Of a stretch of DNA of 64,000 nt, positions 36,739 to 45,466 are shown in pieces. The notes under the pieces are model-generated. The model was not told the origin of the DNA. It searched no databases and worked only from the letters and a program-made list of their open reading frames with translations. The translations under genes were made by a program, and so were the position numbers. Within the stretch, counting starts at the first letter, position 1; each line of letters opens with the position of its first letter. The stretch comes from Segatella copri (lineage in GTDB: Bacteria; Bacteroidota; Bacteroidia; Bacteroidales; Bacteroidaceae): the NCBI RefSeq assembly GCF_949820605.1, contig NZ_CATKVU010000006.1:2863001-2927000 (forward strand), given 5' to 3'.

Positions 36739-36770
36739 AATCTTTTTTAATACTTAAATGATTACACGAA

Positions 36771-37454
36771 TTATGCGCAGCACAAAGATGGAGCGCAACC
36801 GAAAGCGAATGCCAATACAACTACGATGAAGAGGAGAAGCAGGATGGTAGAGTAAATCATACCGATCATCTTCCAACGGCAGAACCAAGTCTTACCGCTC
36901 CAACCGAGAGTCTGAATAGCACTCCAGAAACCGTGAGTGAGGTGGAACCAAAGAGCTACCAACCAGATGATGTAGAGAACTACGAACACTGGGTTAGCGA
37001 AGGTGTCCTGAATGAATGCGAAGCCGTCTGCTGGGCTGTGACCGAAGCTTGTACCCAAAAGCTCTGCAAACATCATGTTGTACCAGAAATTAAAGAGGTG
37101 AAGCAACAAACCGAGAACGATGATGATACCGAGCACCAACATGTTCTGGCTAGCCCACTCTACTTTCTCTGGCTTTGCTGTTACCTCGTAACGCTGGTTA
37201 CCGCGAGCACGACGGTTCTGTGCTGTCAGGATGAAAGCGTAAACGATGTGACAAACTGCCAAAGCTGCCAAACCCAAAGTTGCAACTACGGCGTACCAGT
37301 TAGCACCCAACAACTCGCAGATTGTGTTGTAAGCTTCTCCAGAGAAAAGCGCAACAACATTCATGCAACCGTGGAATGTCAAGAATAGAATAAGAGCGAT
37401 ACCAGTTACTGACATCACTACCTTTCTACCAATAGATGAATTGATTAACCACAT
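36771..37454 (-). CDS. frdC: Succinate dehydrogenase/fumarate reductase cytochrome b subunit
   Basis: 227 aa, five hydrophobic helices, with His residues in LTFHGCMNV, AVCHIVYAF, LLHLFNF and WFHLTHGFW positioned as haem b ligands, as in the diheme cytochrome b of the B-type complexes. First gene of the operon; consensus promoter upstream. It anchors the complex and exchanges electrons with menaquinol. Confidence 0.94.
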   Translation of the reverse strand: MWLINSSIGRKVVMSVTGIALILFLTFHGCMNVVALFSGEAYNTICELLGANWYAVVATLGLAALAVCHIVYAFILTAQNRRARGNQRYEVTAKPEKVEWASQNMLVLGIIIVLGLLLHLFNFWYNMMFAELLGTSFGHSPADGFAFIQDTFANPVFVVLYIIWLVALWFHLTHGFWSAIQTLGWSGKTWFCRWKMIGMIYSTILLLLFIVVVLAFAFGCAPSLCCA

Positions 37455-37581
37455 AAATGATTGAAATTTAATTATTTAACTGTTTGAAACTAATTTATAT
37501 TCCACACTTTTCGTCCCTGCAATACCTATTTTTTGGCATTCTGCAATCCTCATTTCTAGGTATATTTTCGCAAGTCTGCTG

Positions 37582-37612
37582 CAAAATTACTATATTTTAA
37601 TGATTTATCAAA
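37582..37612 (-). promoter_or_regulatory. Promoter of frdCAB
   Basis: Minus strand TTTG (37609-37612), 19 bp, TAATTTTG (37582-37589) followed by GCAGC. Confidence 0.78.
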
Positions 37613-37643
37613 GTATTTTTGCTAAAATTTCGATTTTATTTCT

Positions 37644-37651
37644 TACTTTTG
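37644..37651 (+). promoter_or_regulatory. -7 element of mnmG
   Basis: TACTTTTG, 34 bases before the mnmG start. A TTTG is 22 bases upstream, slightly longer than the usual spacing. It is divergent from the frd promoter. Confidence 0.6.
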
Positions 37652-37685
37652 CCGAAAATTAGAAAAAATATAGATTAAACGAAGT

Positions 37686-39557
37686 ATGAAATTCAATTAT
37701 GACGTGCTCGTTATCGGTGGAGGACATGCCGGATGCGAGGCTGCTGCAGCCTCTGCAAACATGGGTGCCAAAACCTGTTTGATAACGATGGATATGAACA
37801 AGATTGGACAGATGAGTTGCAACCCCGCCATCGGAGGTATTGCCAAGGGACAGATTGTGCGCGAAATCGATGCTTTGGGCGGACAGATGGGTATCGTAAC
37901 GGATAAAACCGCCATCCAGTTCCGAATGCTCAACATCGGCAAAGGTCCTGCCGTATGGAGCCCCCGTGCCCAATGCGACAGAGGAAAGTTTATCTGGGAA
38001 TGGAGAACCATCCTCGACCACACCGACAACCTCGACATCTGGCAAGACCAGGCTGACGAACTGCTCGTAGCTAACGGAGAAGCCATCGGCGTAAAAACCA
38101 TCTGGGGAGCCGAATTCTATGCCAAGAGCATCATCATCACCGCTGGAACATTCCTCAACGGACTGATGCATGTAGGAAGAAAGATGGTAGAAGGCGGAAG
38201 ATGCGCCGAACCTGCCGTACACAACTTTACGGAGAGCATCACCCGATGGGGTATCACTACAGCCAGAATGAAAACCGGTACTCCGGTCAGAATCGACAAG
38301 CGAAGTGTTCATTTCGAAGATATGGAAGAGCAGCCGGGCGACAGCGATTTCCACCAATTCTCTTACATGGGAGAACATCGGGTTCTGAAACAATTGCCTT
38401 GCTGGACTTGCTACACCAACAAGAAGGTACACGAAACTTTAAAAAGCGGTCTCGCTGACTCACCTTTATATAATGGTCAGATTCAGAGTACCGGTCCACG
38501 TTACTGTCCGAGTATAGAAACGAAGCTCGTCACCTTCCCCGACAAGGATCAGCATCCGCTCTTTCTGGAACCGGAAGGCGAAGATACGAACGAGATGTAT
38601 CTGAACGGTTTTTCTTCGAGCATGCCGATGGATATCCAGCTGAATGCTCTTCATGAGATTCCTGCTTTGAGAGATGCCAAGATTTACAGGCCGGGATACG
38701 CCATCGAATACGATTACTTTGACCCTACCCAACTCAAACATTCACTGGAGTCGAAAATCATCAAAGGTCTCTTCTTTGCCGGACAGGTGAACGGAACCAC
38801 CGGTTATGAGGAAGCAGGAGGACAGGGAACCGTGGCCGGAATCAACGCAGCCCTGCATTGTGTCGGAGACAAGACATTTGAGATGAACCGCGACGAGAGT
38901 TATATCGGCGTACTCATCGATGATCTCACCACAAAGGGAGTGGACGAACCATACCGTATGTTTACCTCCAGAGCCGAATACCGCATTCTGCTCCGTCAGG
39001 ACGATGCCGATGCCCGACTCACCGAAAAAGCATACGAACTCGGAATTGCCAAGCGCGACCGTTACGACTGGTGGATAGAGAAAAAAGAAGCCATCGGAAG
39101 AATCATCGAATTTTGCGCCAATTATCCTATCAAGAAGGATGAGATAAATCCAAAACTGGAGGCGCTCGGCACTACTCCACTTCGCGCCGGCTGCAAGCTC
39201 ATCGACCTCATCGCTCGTCCGCATCTGAACCTCACGAATCTTTCGGAGATTATTCCGGACCTGAAGGCTGCGCTGGAAACACCAGCCAACCGAAAGGAAG
39301 AGATAACGGAAGCTGCAGAAATCAAAATGAAGTACAAAGGTTACATCGAACGAGAGCGTCTCATTGCCGACAAGATGCACCGTTTGGAGAACATCAAGAT
39401 AAAGGGCCGTTTCAACTATTCCGAGCTCCACGAAATCTCCACAGAAGGACGCCAGAAACTCGAGCGCATCGACCCGGAAACCTTGGCACAGGCAAGCCGA
39501 ATTCCGGGCGTATCACCAAGCGATATCAACGTGATGCTCGTATTACTCGGAAGATAA
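37686..39557 (+). CDS. mnmG: tRNA uridine-5-carboxymethylaminomethyl modification enzyme MnmG
   Basis: 623 aa FAD enzyme that, with MnmE, modifies U34 of certain tRNAs. The FAD loop is VIGGGHAGCEAAAA, with the signatures SCNPAIGGIAKGQ and GQVNGTTGYEEAGGQG and a C-terminal helical MnmE-binding domain. In many bacteria this gene (gidA) lies near the replication origin; here a perfect parS-type sequence follows 35 bases after its stop. Confidence 0.96.
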   Translation: MKFNYDVLVIGGGHAGCEAAAASANMGAKTCLITMDMNKIGQMSCNPAIGGIAKGQIVREIDALGGQMGIVTDKTAIQFRMLNIGKGPAVWSPRAQCDRGKFIWEWRTILDHTDNLDIWQDQADELLVANGEAIGVKTIWGAEFYAKSIIITAGTFLNGLMHVGRKMVEGGRCAEPAVHNFTESITRWGITTARMKTGTPVRIDKRSVHFEDMEEQPGDSDFHQFSYMGEHRVLKQLPCWTCYTNKKVHETLKSGLADSPLYNGQIQSTGPRYCPSIETKLVTFPDKDQHPLFLEPEGEDTNEMYLNGFSSSMPMDIQLNALHEIPALRDAKIYRPGYAIEYDYFDPTQLKHSLESKIIKGLFFAGQVNGTTGYEEAGGQGTVAGINAALHCVGDKTFEMNRDESYIGVLIDDLTTKGVDEPYRMFTSRAEYRILLRQDDADARLTEKAYELGIAKRDRYDWWIEKKEAIGRIIEFCANYPIKKDEINPKLEALGTTPLRAGCKLIDLIARPHLNLTNLSEIIPDLKAALETPANRKEEITEAAEIKMKYKGYIERERLIADKMHRLENIKIKGRFNYSELHEISTEGRQKLERIDPETLAQASRIPGVSPSDINVMLVLLGR

Positions 39558-39591
39558 GCCGTTTCACAGTGAAAAACAAGGGAACTCTCAA

Positions 39592-39607
39592 TGTTTCACG
39601 TGAAACA
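39592..39607. other. parS-type centromere site (perfect palindrome)
   Basis: TGTTTCACGTGAAACA, identical to the general bacterial parS consensus bound by ParB. It lies between mnmG and apt. A looser copy (GTTTCACAGTGAAA) precedes it at 39561-39574. Confidence 0.85.
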
Positions 39608-39807
39608 GATTATCAGTAAAACATTTGATGCTCAACCGCTTAAGAAAGGTTGCATCAAGTGTTTTGCGGTTAAAGTAAAACTTCAGCAATTCGTGAAACA
39701 AAAGCTGATAAAATCGAGCAAAACACAAAAAACAAACGGGCAAAAAGCCCATAAAAAGGAACAAGAAAAAAGAACAAAATAAGTATCAATTTAAAGCATA
39801 AAAAGTA

Positions 39808-40338
39808 ATGAACAATCAGCTATTATTAGACAATCTGCGTTGCATTCCAGATTGGCCAATCAAGGGTGTAAACTTCCGCGATGTATCAACTCTTTTCAAG
39901 AATCCTGCATCTTTAAAAGAGATCAGCGATGAGATGTATGAACTCTACAAAGACAAAGGAATCACCAAGATTGTAGGCATCGAATCACGCGGTTTCGTAA
40001 TGTCTTCAGCCCTTGCAATACGTCTCGGAGCCGGTGTAGTTTTATGCCGCAAACCGGGCAAACTTCCATGCAAAACCGTACAGGAAAGTTATGCTAAGGA
40101 ATATGGCATCGATACCATCGAAATCCACGAAGATGCCATCAATGAGGACGACATTGTACTCCTCCACGACGACCTCCTTGCCACCGGTGGAACCATGAAA
40201 GCAGCATGCGACCTGGTAAAGAAATTCCATCCGAAAAAGGTATATGCCAACTTCATCATCGAACTCGTAAACGAGAATTTCGAAGGCAGAAACTCCTTTG
40301 ATCCAGACGTTGAAGTAACTACTTTATTACAGTTATAA
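39808..40338 (+). CDS. apt: Adenine phosphoribosyltransferase
   Basis: 176 aa. It salvages adenine to AMP with PRPP. The type I PRTase motif is VLLHDDLLATGGTMKAA; GIESRGFV and the flexible loop RKPGKLPCKT are also present. Start chosen at the ATG after an AT-rich leader. A larger palindrome holding a parS-like site lies after the gene. Confidence 0.94.
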   Translation: MNNQLLLDNLRCIPDWPIKGVNFRDVSTLFKNPASLKEISDEMYELYKDKGITKIVGIESRGFVMSSALAIRLGAGVVLCRKPGKLPCKTVQESYAKEYGIDTIEIHEDAINEDDIVLLHDDLLATGGTMKAACDLVKKFHPKKVYANFIIELVNENFEGRNSFDPDVEVTTLLQL

Positions 40339-40401
40339 GATGCAAAAATACTGCAAGAAATACTGCGAGAATGCAGCAAGGAAGCAGTAAAAGACACTAG
40401 A

Positions 40402-40440
40402 GCGTTGCCGTTTCACGTGAAACAGTAACGCTCGTTTTCC
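40402..40440 (+). terminator. Large palindrome after apt containing a parS-like site
   Basis: The GCGTT/AACGC arms enclose GTTTCAC/GTGAAAC; a CGTTTTCCCC tail follows. It could end the apt transcript as well as bind ParB. Confidence 0.55.
40409..40424. other. parS-like site
   Basis: CGTTTCACGTGAAACA differs from the consensus only at the first base and keeps the central CACGTG. It is 817 bp from the perfect site. Confidence 0.8.
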
Positions 40441-40460
40441 CCTTAAAAACAAGTAAAAAT

Positions 40461-42308
40461 ATGACGAAACAAGAGAATGAGGAGCGCTTGGCAAGGCTTA
40501 AAAACATCGTTTTAAGTATGCCGGAAAAGCCAGGAAGCTACCAATATTACGACGAAAATCATACGATTATATATGTGGGAAAGGCGAAAAATCTGAAGAG
40601 AAGAGTATCATCCTACTTCCATAAAGAGGTAGACAGATACAAGACAAAGGTGCTTGTTTCTAAGATTCACGACATATCTTATACGGTCGTAAACACAGAA
40701 GAAGACGCACTTTTGCTCGAAAACAGCCTGATCAAAAAGTATAATCCAAGATACAATGTCCTGCTGAAAGACGGCAAGACATACCCCTCTATATGCGTAA
40801 CAAACGAGTATTTTCCACGCATTTTCAAGACTCGTCATATCAATAAAAAAGTGGGAACCTTCTTCGGTCCTTACCCACATATCGGCAGCATGTATGCTGT
40901 TTTAGAGGTTATCAAAAAGCTCTATAAGCCCCGCACCTGCAGAATGCCTATCACCAGAGAAGGCGTTGCAGAAGGCAGATACAAGCCGTGTCTGGAGTAT
41001 CATATCCACAACTGCGGAGCACCCTGCATCAACAAGCAGAGCTATGAGGAATATCAGGAAAACATGCGCCAGGCACGTGAAATTCTGAAGGGAAACACGC
41101 GGGAAGTAAGCAAATATCTCTACGATTTGATGATGAAAAATGCAGAACTTCTACGTTTTGAAATAGCCGAAGAATATAAGAAAAAGTACCAATTACTGGA
41201 TGAATTTGAGGCAAAAAGCGAGGTAGTAAGCCATACCATTACAGACGTAGATGTCTTCACCATCGTAAATGATGATGCCAACAAAAACGCCTTCATCAAC
41301 TATATTCACGTAAAAAACGGCACCATCAACCAGAGCTTTACCTACGAGTATAAGCGCAAGCTGGAGGAGAGCAACGAGGAGCTTCTGATTACTGCCATTC
41401 CAGAAATCAGAGAGCGTTTCCACTCCACATCGAAGGAGATAATCGTGCCCTTCGAAATGGAATGGAAGCTGAAAGATGCCACCTTCTTTGTACCCCAGAG
41501 AGGAGACAAAAAGCACCTTCTAGAGCTGTCGGAAATGAACTGCAAGCAGTATAAATTCGACCGTCTGAAGCAGGCAGAAAAGCTCAATCCGGAGCAGAAA
41601 CAGACCCGATTGATGAAGGAATTACAAGCAAAACTGAAGCTTCCGAAGATGCCTTACCAGATAGAATGTTTTGATAATTCCAACATATCCGGTACTGATG
41701 CCGTGGCAGGTTGCATCGTATATAAAGGTATGAAACCATCCAGAAAAGACTATAGGAAATACAACATCAAAACAGTGGAAGGACCTGACGATTACGCATC
41801 CATGCAAGAGGTGGTAAGACGCCGGTACAGTCGCATGATAGAGGAAGAAACTGCACTTCCAGACCTCATTATTACCGATGGCGGAAAGGGTCAGATGGAC
41901 GTAGTAAGAGAGGTTATTGTTAACGAATTACACCTGGATATTCCAATCGCAGGACTTGCCAAGGACGACCGGCACAGAACCAACGAACTCCTCTTCGGAT
42001 TCCCTCCTCAAACCATCGCCCTACCACCCGAAAGCGAGCTGTTCAAGGTTCTGACGCAGATACAGGATGAGGTGCACAGATACGCCATCACCTTCCATCG
42101 CGACAAGCGCAGCAAACATGCTCTTCACTCAGAATTAGACGATATCAAAGGCATCGGTCCGAAGGCTAAAGAAGCCCTTCTGAGCAAGTTTAAGAGCGTG
42201 AAAAAGATGAAAGAAGCATCCTTGGAACAACTTTCAGAAGTATTAGGCCCTCATAAGGCAGAAATTCTTTCAAAATATTTCGAAGAAAAAGGCGAGAATA
42301 TGAAATAA
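40461..42308 (+). CDS. uvrC: Excinuclease ABC subunit C
   Basis: 615 aa nucleotide-excision repair nuclease. The GIY-YIG domain is at the N-terminus (GSYQYYDENHTIIYVGKAKN). A UVR segment follows at about 200-240. The RNase H-like 5' nuclease domain includes IECFDNSNISGTDAVAGCIV and LIITDGGKGQMD. Helix-hairpin-helix motifs (IKGIGPKAKEALLSKF) end the protein. Preceded by the apt palindrome. Confidence 0.96.
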   Translation: MTKQENEERLARLKNIVLSMPEKPGSYQYYDENHTIIYVGKAKNLKRRVSSYFHKEVDRYKTKVLVSKIHDISYTVVNTEEDALLLENSLIKKYNPRYNVLLKDGKTYPSICVTNEYFPRIFKTRHINKKVGTFFGPYPHIGSMYAVLEVIKKLYKPRTCRMPITREGVAEGRYKPCLEYHIHNCGAPCINKQSYEEYQENMRQAREILKGNTREVSKYLYDLMMKNAELLRFEIAEEYKKKYQLLDEFEAKSEVVSHTITDVDVFTIVNDDANKNAFINYIHVKNGTINQSFTYEYKRKLEESNEELLITAIPEIRERFHSTSKEIIVPFEMEWKLKDATFFVPQRGDKKHLLELSEMNCKQYKFDRLKQAEKLNPEQKQTRLMKELQAKLKLPKMPYQIECFDNSNISGTDAVAGCIVYKGMKPSRKDYRKYNIKTVEGPDDYASMQEVVRRRYSRMIEEETALPDLIITDGGKGQMDVVREVIVNELHLDIPIAGLAKDDRHRTNELLFGFPPQTIALPPESELFKVLTQIQDEVHRYAITFHRDKRSKHALHSELDDIKGIGPKAKEALLSKFKSVKKMKEASLEQLSEVLGPHKAEILSKYFEEKGENMK

Positions 42309-42439
42309 AAGTTGTATATTTGCAGTTCAAACTATACTATATATATTAATAATAAGAAGAAGAACCGAACCGAAGCAAGCATTCCACAAATGCTATTCAT
42401 AAAGTTCTATGTTCAACATTCAAAGTTCAAAGTAGTAAT

Positions 42440-42892
42440 ATGAGAATCGTAATACAGCGTGTCTCTCACGCCTCAGTTACCATAGAAGGAGAGGTTAAAT
42501 CTGCCATCAGACAAGGCTATCTGATCCTTCTGGGAATAGAGGAAAGCGACACTTCAGAAGATGTAGACTGGCTGGTCAGAAAGGTAATAGGACTCCGTGT
42601 TTTCGACGACGAAAACCATGTTATGAACCGCTCTATCATGGATATAAATGGGGAAATTCTGGTCATCAGCCAGTTCACCCTATTCGCCAGTTATAAGAAA
42701 GGAAACCGCCCAAGCTGGCTCAGAGCAGCCAAGCACGAAATCAGCGTTCCACTCTATGAGGAGTTCTGCAAAAAGCTATCCGATGCACTCGGAAAGCCAG
42801 TAGGAACAGGCGAATTTGGTGCCGATATGAAGGTAGAATTGCTGAATGATGGACCGGTAACCATCATGATGGATACTCACAACAAGGAATAA
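42440..42892 (+). CDS. dtd: D-aminoacyl-tRNA deacylase
   Basis: 150 aa. It frees tRNA from D-amino acids. Signatures are MRIVIQRVSHASVTIEGE, SQFTLFASYKKGNRPSW and GEFGADMKVELLNDGPVT. The leader holds short direct repeats (GTTCAACATTCAAAGTTCAA at 42412-42431) resembling the tail of the mosaic repeat. It probably forms an operon with the next two genes. Confidence 0.94.
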   Translation: MRIVIQRVSHASVTIEGEVKSAIRQGYLILLGIEESDTSEDVDWLVRKVIGLRVFDDENHVMNRSIMDINGEILVISQFTLFASYKKGNRPSWLRAAKHEISVPLYEEFCKKLSDALGKPVGTGEFGADMKVELLNDGPVTIMMDTHNKE

Positions 42893-42941
42893 TGCCCTAC
42901 CCTGAAAGAAAGGCATCTTTCCCCATAAAAGAATTAGGAAG

Positions 42942-43301
42942 ATGACAATAAAAGAAGCACAAGAAGCTGTAGATCAGTGGATTAAAGAATATGGCGTACG
43001 CTATTTCAGCGAACTTACCAATATGGCTTGCCTCACAGAAGAAGTGGGCGAACTGGCACGCGTCATTGCCCGAACATACGGCGACCAGAGTTTTAAGAAA
43101 GGCGAGAAACCTAACTTAGGCGAAGAAATGGCCGATGTTCTTTGGGTGCTTATCTGCCTGGCAAATCAGACAGGGATTGACTTGACAGAAGAACTCCAGA
43201 AGAGTTTTGACAAGAAGACCCAAAGGGATTCTGAAAGGCATAAAAACAATCCAAAACTATCTGAGCATCAGGAAGATAAAGAACAAGATAACAAGAATTA
43301 A
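42942..43301 (+). CDS. MazG-like nucleotide pyrophosphohydrolase
   Basis: 119 aa, all-alpha NTP-PPase. Metal-binding Glu/Asp residues are in LTEEVGELARVIAR and GEEMADVLWVLI. Single-domain members are thought to remove non-canonical or excess nucleotides. The C-terminal 25 residues are charged and probably disordered. It starts 49 bases after dtd and precedes deoC. Confidence 0.88.
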   Translation: MTIKEAQEAVDQWIKEYGVRYFSELTNMACLTEEVGELARVIARTYGDQSFKKGEKPNLGEEMADVLWVLICLANQTGIDLTEELQKSFDKKTQRDSERHKNNPKLSEHQEDKEQDNKN

Positions 43302-43355
43302 AATTGCTATTCATATAAAAACTTAACTTTAATAATTATATAAATAACATTAAGT

Positions 43356-44291
43356 ATGAGCAGTATTAAAGAACAGGTTCTTGCACAGCAGGGACAGTAT
43401 AAAGAGTCAGACGACAAGTATTTATCAGTTTTGAAGCAGTACAACTGCAACCTCAACGATGAGGAAGTAGCTGCTGCAGTAAAGAAGATTCTCGATGAAA
43501 AGGTAGCAGAGAATGAGACCATGGAGGTCAAGAAGTTCCTCTTCGGTAGCATCGAGTTGACTTCTCTCCATACAGAAGATACAGAAGAAAGCATCCTGAA
43601 GATGATTGAAAAGGTGAACCAGTTTGCCAAGGATTATCCTCAGCTTCCTCACGTAGCAACCGTATGCACCTACCCTAACTTCGCAGGACTTATCAGCCAG
43701 AGTCTGGAGGTTGACGGCGTAGAAATCGCTGTAGTAAGTGGCAATTTCCCATCATCTCAGACCTTTATCGAGGTTAAGATTGCAGAAACTGCTATGGCTA
43801 TCAAGGATGGTGCTACAGAGGTGGATATCGTAATGCCTGTTGGCAAGTTCTTCAGCGAAGATTACGAGGGTCTCTGCGATGATATTCAGGAACTCAAGGA
43901 GACATGCGGAGAGCATAAGATGAAGTGCATTCTGGAGACAGGCGATCTGAAGAATTGCAGCAACATCATGAAGGCTTCTATCCTCGCGATGTACTCAGGT
44001 TCAGACTATATCAAGACCTCAACAGGCAAGGAGAAGGTTTCTGCTACCCCAGAAGCAGCATACGTCATGTGCCAGGCAATCAAGGCATATTACGAGAAGA
44101 CTGGTATCCAGATTGGCTTCAAGCCTGCAGGTGGTATCAATACCGTTCATGATGCCGTAGTTTACTACACCATCGTGAAGGAAGTTTTGGGCGAGAAGTG
44201 GCTGACCAACCAGTGGTTGCGCCTCGGCACATCACGCCTGACCAACCTCCTCTTGAGCGAAATACTTGGCAAGGAGATTAAATACTTCTAA
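43356..44291 (+). CDS. deoC: Deoxyribose-phosphate aldolase
   Basis: 311 aa class I aldolase splitting 2-deoxyribose 5-phosphate into glyceraldehyde 3-phosphate and acetaldehyde. The barrel strands include VSGNFPSSQT, TEVDIVMPVGKF, KCILETGDL and SDYIKTSTGK (Schiff-base Lys), plus GFKPAGGI. The N-terminal 70 residues extend beyond the shorter E. coli-type enzyme. Ends at a strong terminator. Confidence 0.94.
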   Translation: MSSIKEQVLAQQGQYKESDDKYLSVLKQYNCNLNDEEVAAAVKKILDEKVAENETMEVKKFLFGSIELTSLHTEDTEESILKMIEKVNQFAKDYPQLPHVATVCTYPNFAGLISQSLEVDGVEIAVVSGNFPSSQTFIEVKIAETAMAIKDGATEVDIVMPVGKFFSEDYEGLCDDIQELKETCGEHKMKCILETGDLKNCSNIMKASILAMYSGSDYIKTSTGKEKVSATPEAAYVMCQAIKAYYEKTGIQIGFKPAGGINTVHDAVVYYTIVKEVLGEKWLTNQWLRLGTSRLTNLLLSEILGKEIKYF

Positions 44292-44328
44292 AGAAAAGTA
44301 ACTGGTTATCAACAGAATACAAAAACGC

Positions 44329-44364
44329 AAAGGGTTGATTCTCTCTGAGAACCAACCCTTTTTA
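44329..44364 (+). terminator. Terminator of deoC transcript
   Basis: AAAGGGTTG(A)TTCTC pairs with GAGAACCAACCCTTT, followed by a T-run. Confidence 0.85.
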
Positions 44365-44390
44365 TATTATGTTTTTCTTCAATTCTTATA

Positions 44391-45368
44391 TTAAGCTTTT
44401 CTTTCAATCACAAAATCCAGGTAAGCCTTCAAGGCATTGTATATATCCTTATCCTCTACATAAGTATCAAGGAAATTCATGGCTTCGGCATGGAAATCCC
44501 ACATGCGCTTATCCGCATATTCAATACCTCCGTTTTCTTTTGTAAATGCCACTAACTGAGCTATTTCATCAGCCGTCACAGTATGAGCCTTTACCTTTCT
44601 GGCAAGCTTCATCATCTCCTCATCACCGGTAGACTTCAAAGCATATATTACAGGCAAAGTCAGTTTTCCTTCAACCATATCATTACCAGTAGGTTTACCT
44701 ATCTCCTTGGAATCATAATAATCAAAGATATCATCACGGATCTGGAAGATGATGCCCAAGTTCTGTCCGAAACGCTTCGCCTCTTCAATCTGCAGTTCTG
44801 AAGCATTGGCAGACATCGCTCCGATACCGGCGCAAGCCTCAAAGAGAGCAGCCGTTTTCTGCTTAATCACCTGATAATAAATATCTTCCGATATCTCTTC
44901 ATTACTGATACTATTGAGCTGAAGAATCTCACCATTAGCCAGGATACGTCCCAACTCAGCAAGATAACGCACGATTTCCTCTGAATGCGAATAAGATACA
45001 TGAAGCAAGGCGGTGGAAAGAATGAAATCGCCCACAAGCACAGCCACCTTATTATTATAAGTAGCATTCACGCTAGCCTGTCCGCGGCGCTCCCCACTCT
45101 CATCAACCACATCATCATGTACCAGCGAAGCGGTATGAAGAAGCTCCAGACCTACCGCAGAATGCTGGGTAACACTGGAAACCTTTCCAAAATTACGTGC
45201 CATCAACAAGATGAGTATAGGGCGCATACGTTTTCCAGCGCGCTGACGGATATGGTCGAGCACCTGGGAAAGGAGGCCATCGCTATGCATAAGAGACTTG
45301 TTGAACAAATCTATAAAATCTGCTAATTCTGCCTCTATAGGCAGCTTGATAAGTGATAAATAGTCCAT
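44391..45368 (-). CDS. Polyprenyl synthetase (trans-isoprenyl diphosphate synthase)
   Basis: 325 aa. The first Asp-rich motif is LVHDDVVDESGERRG and the second IFQIRDDIFDYYD, followed by GKPTGNDMVEGKLTLP. It condenses isopentenyl units into long-chain polyprenyl diphosphate, likely for menaquinone or a lipid carrier. Chain length cannot be read with certainty. Convergent with deoC and divergent from polA. Confidence 0.92.
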   Translation of the reverse strand: MDYLSLIKLPIEAELADFIDLFNKSLMHSDGLLSQVLDHIRQRAGKRMRPILILLMARNFGKVSSVTQHSAVGLELLHTASLVHDDVVDESGERRGQASVNATYNNKVAVLVGDFILSTALLHVSYSHSEEIVRYLAELGRILANGEILQLNSISNEEISEDIYYQVIKQKTAALFEACAGIGAMSANASELQIEEAKRFGQNLGIIFQIRDDIFDYYDSKEIGKPTGNDMVEGKLTLPVIYALKSTGDEEMMKLARKVKAHTVTADEIAQLVAFTKENGGIEYADKRMWDFHAEAMNFLDTYVEDKDIYNALKAYLDFVIERKA

Positions 45369-45466
45369 TATATGTGAGTAAATCTACTTAATTTCTGAAA
45401 TTTGTTACAAAATTAATCAATTCTTCTTGAAATATCGCATTTTTTTAGTAATTTTACACCACAAAA

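Noticed and set aside
39591..39782. 63-codon frame beginning MFHVKQ before apt
   Set aside because: The first codons are simply a translation of the parS sequence; the rest is Lys/Gln-rich, A-rich spacer without family features.
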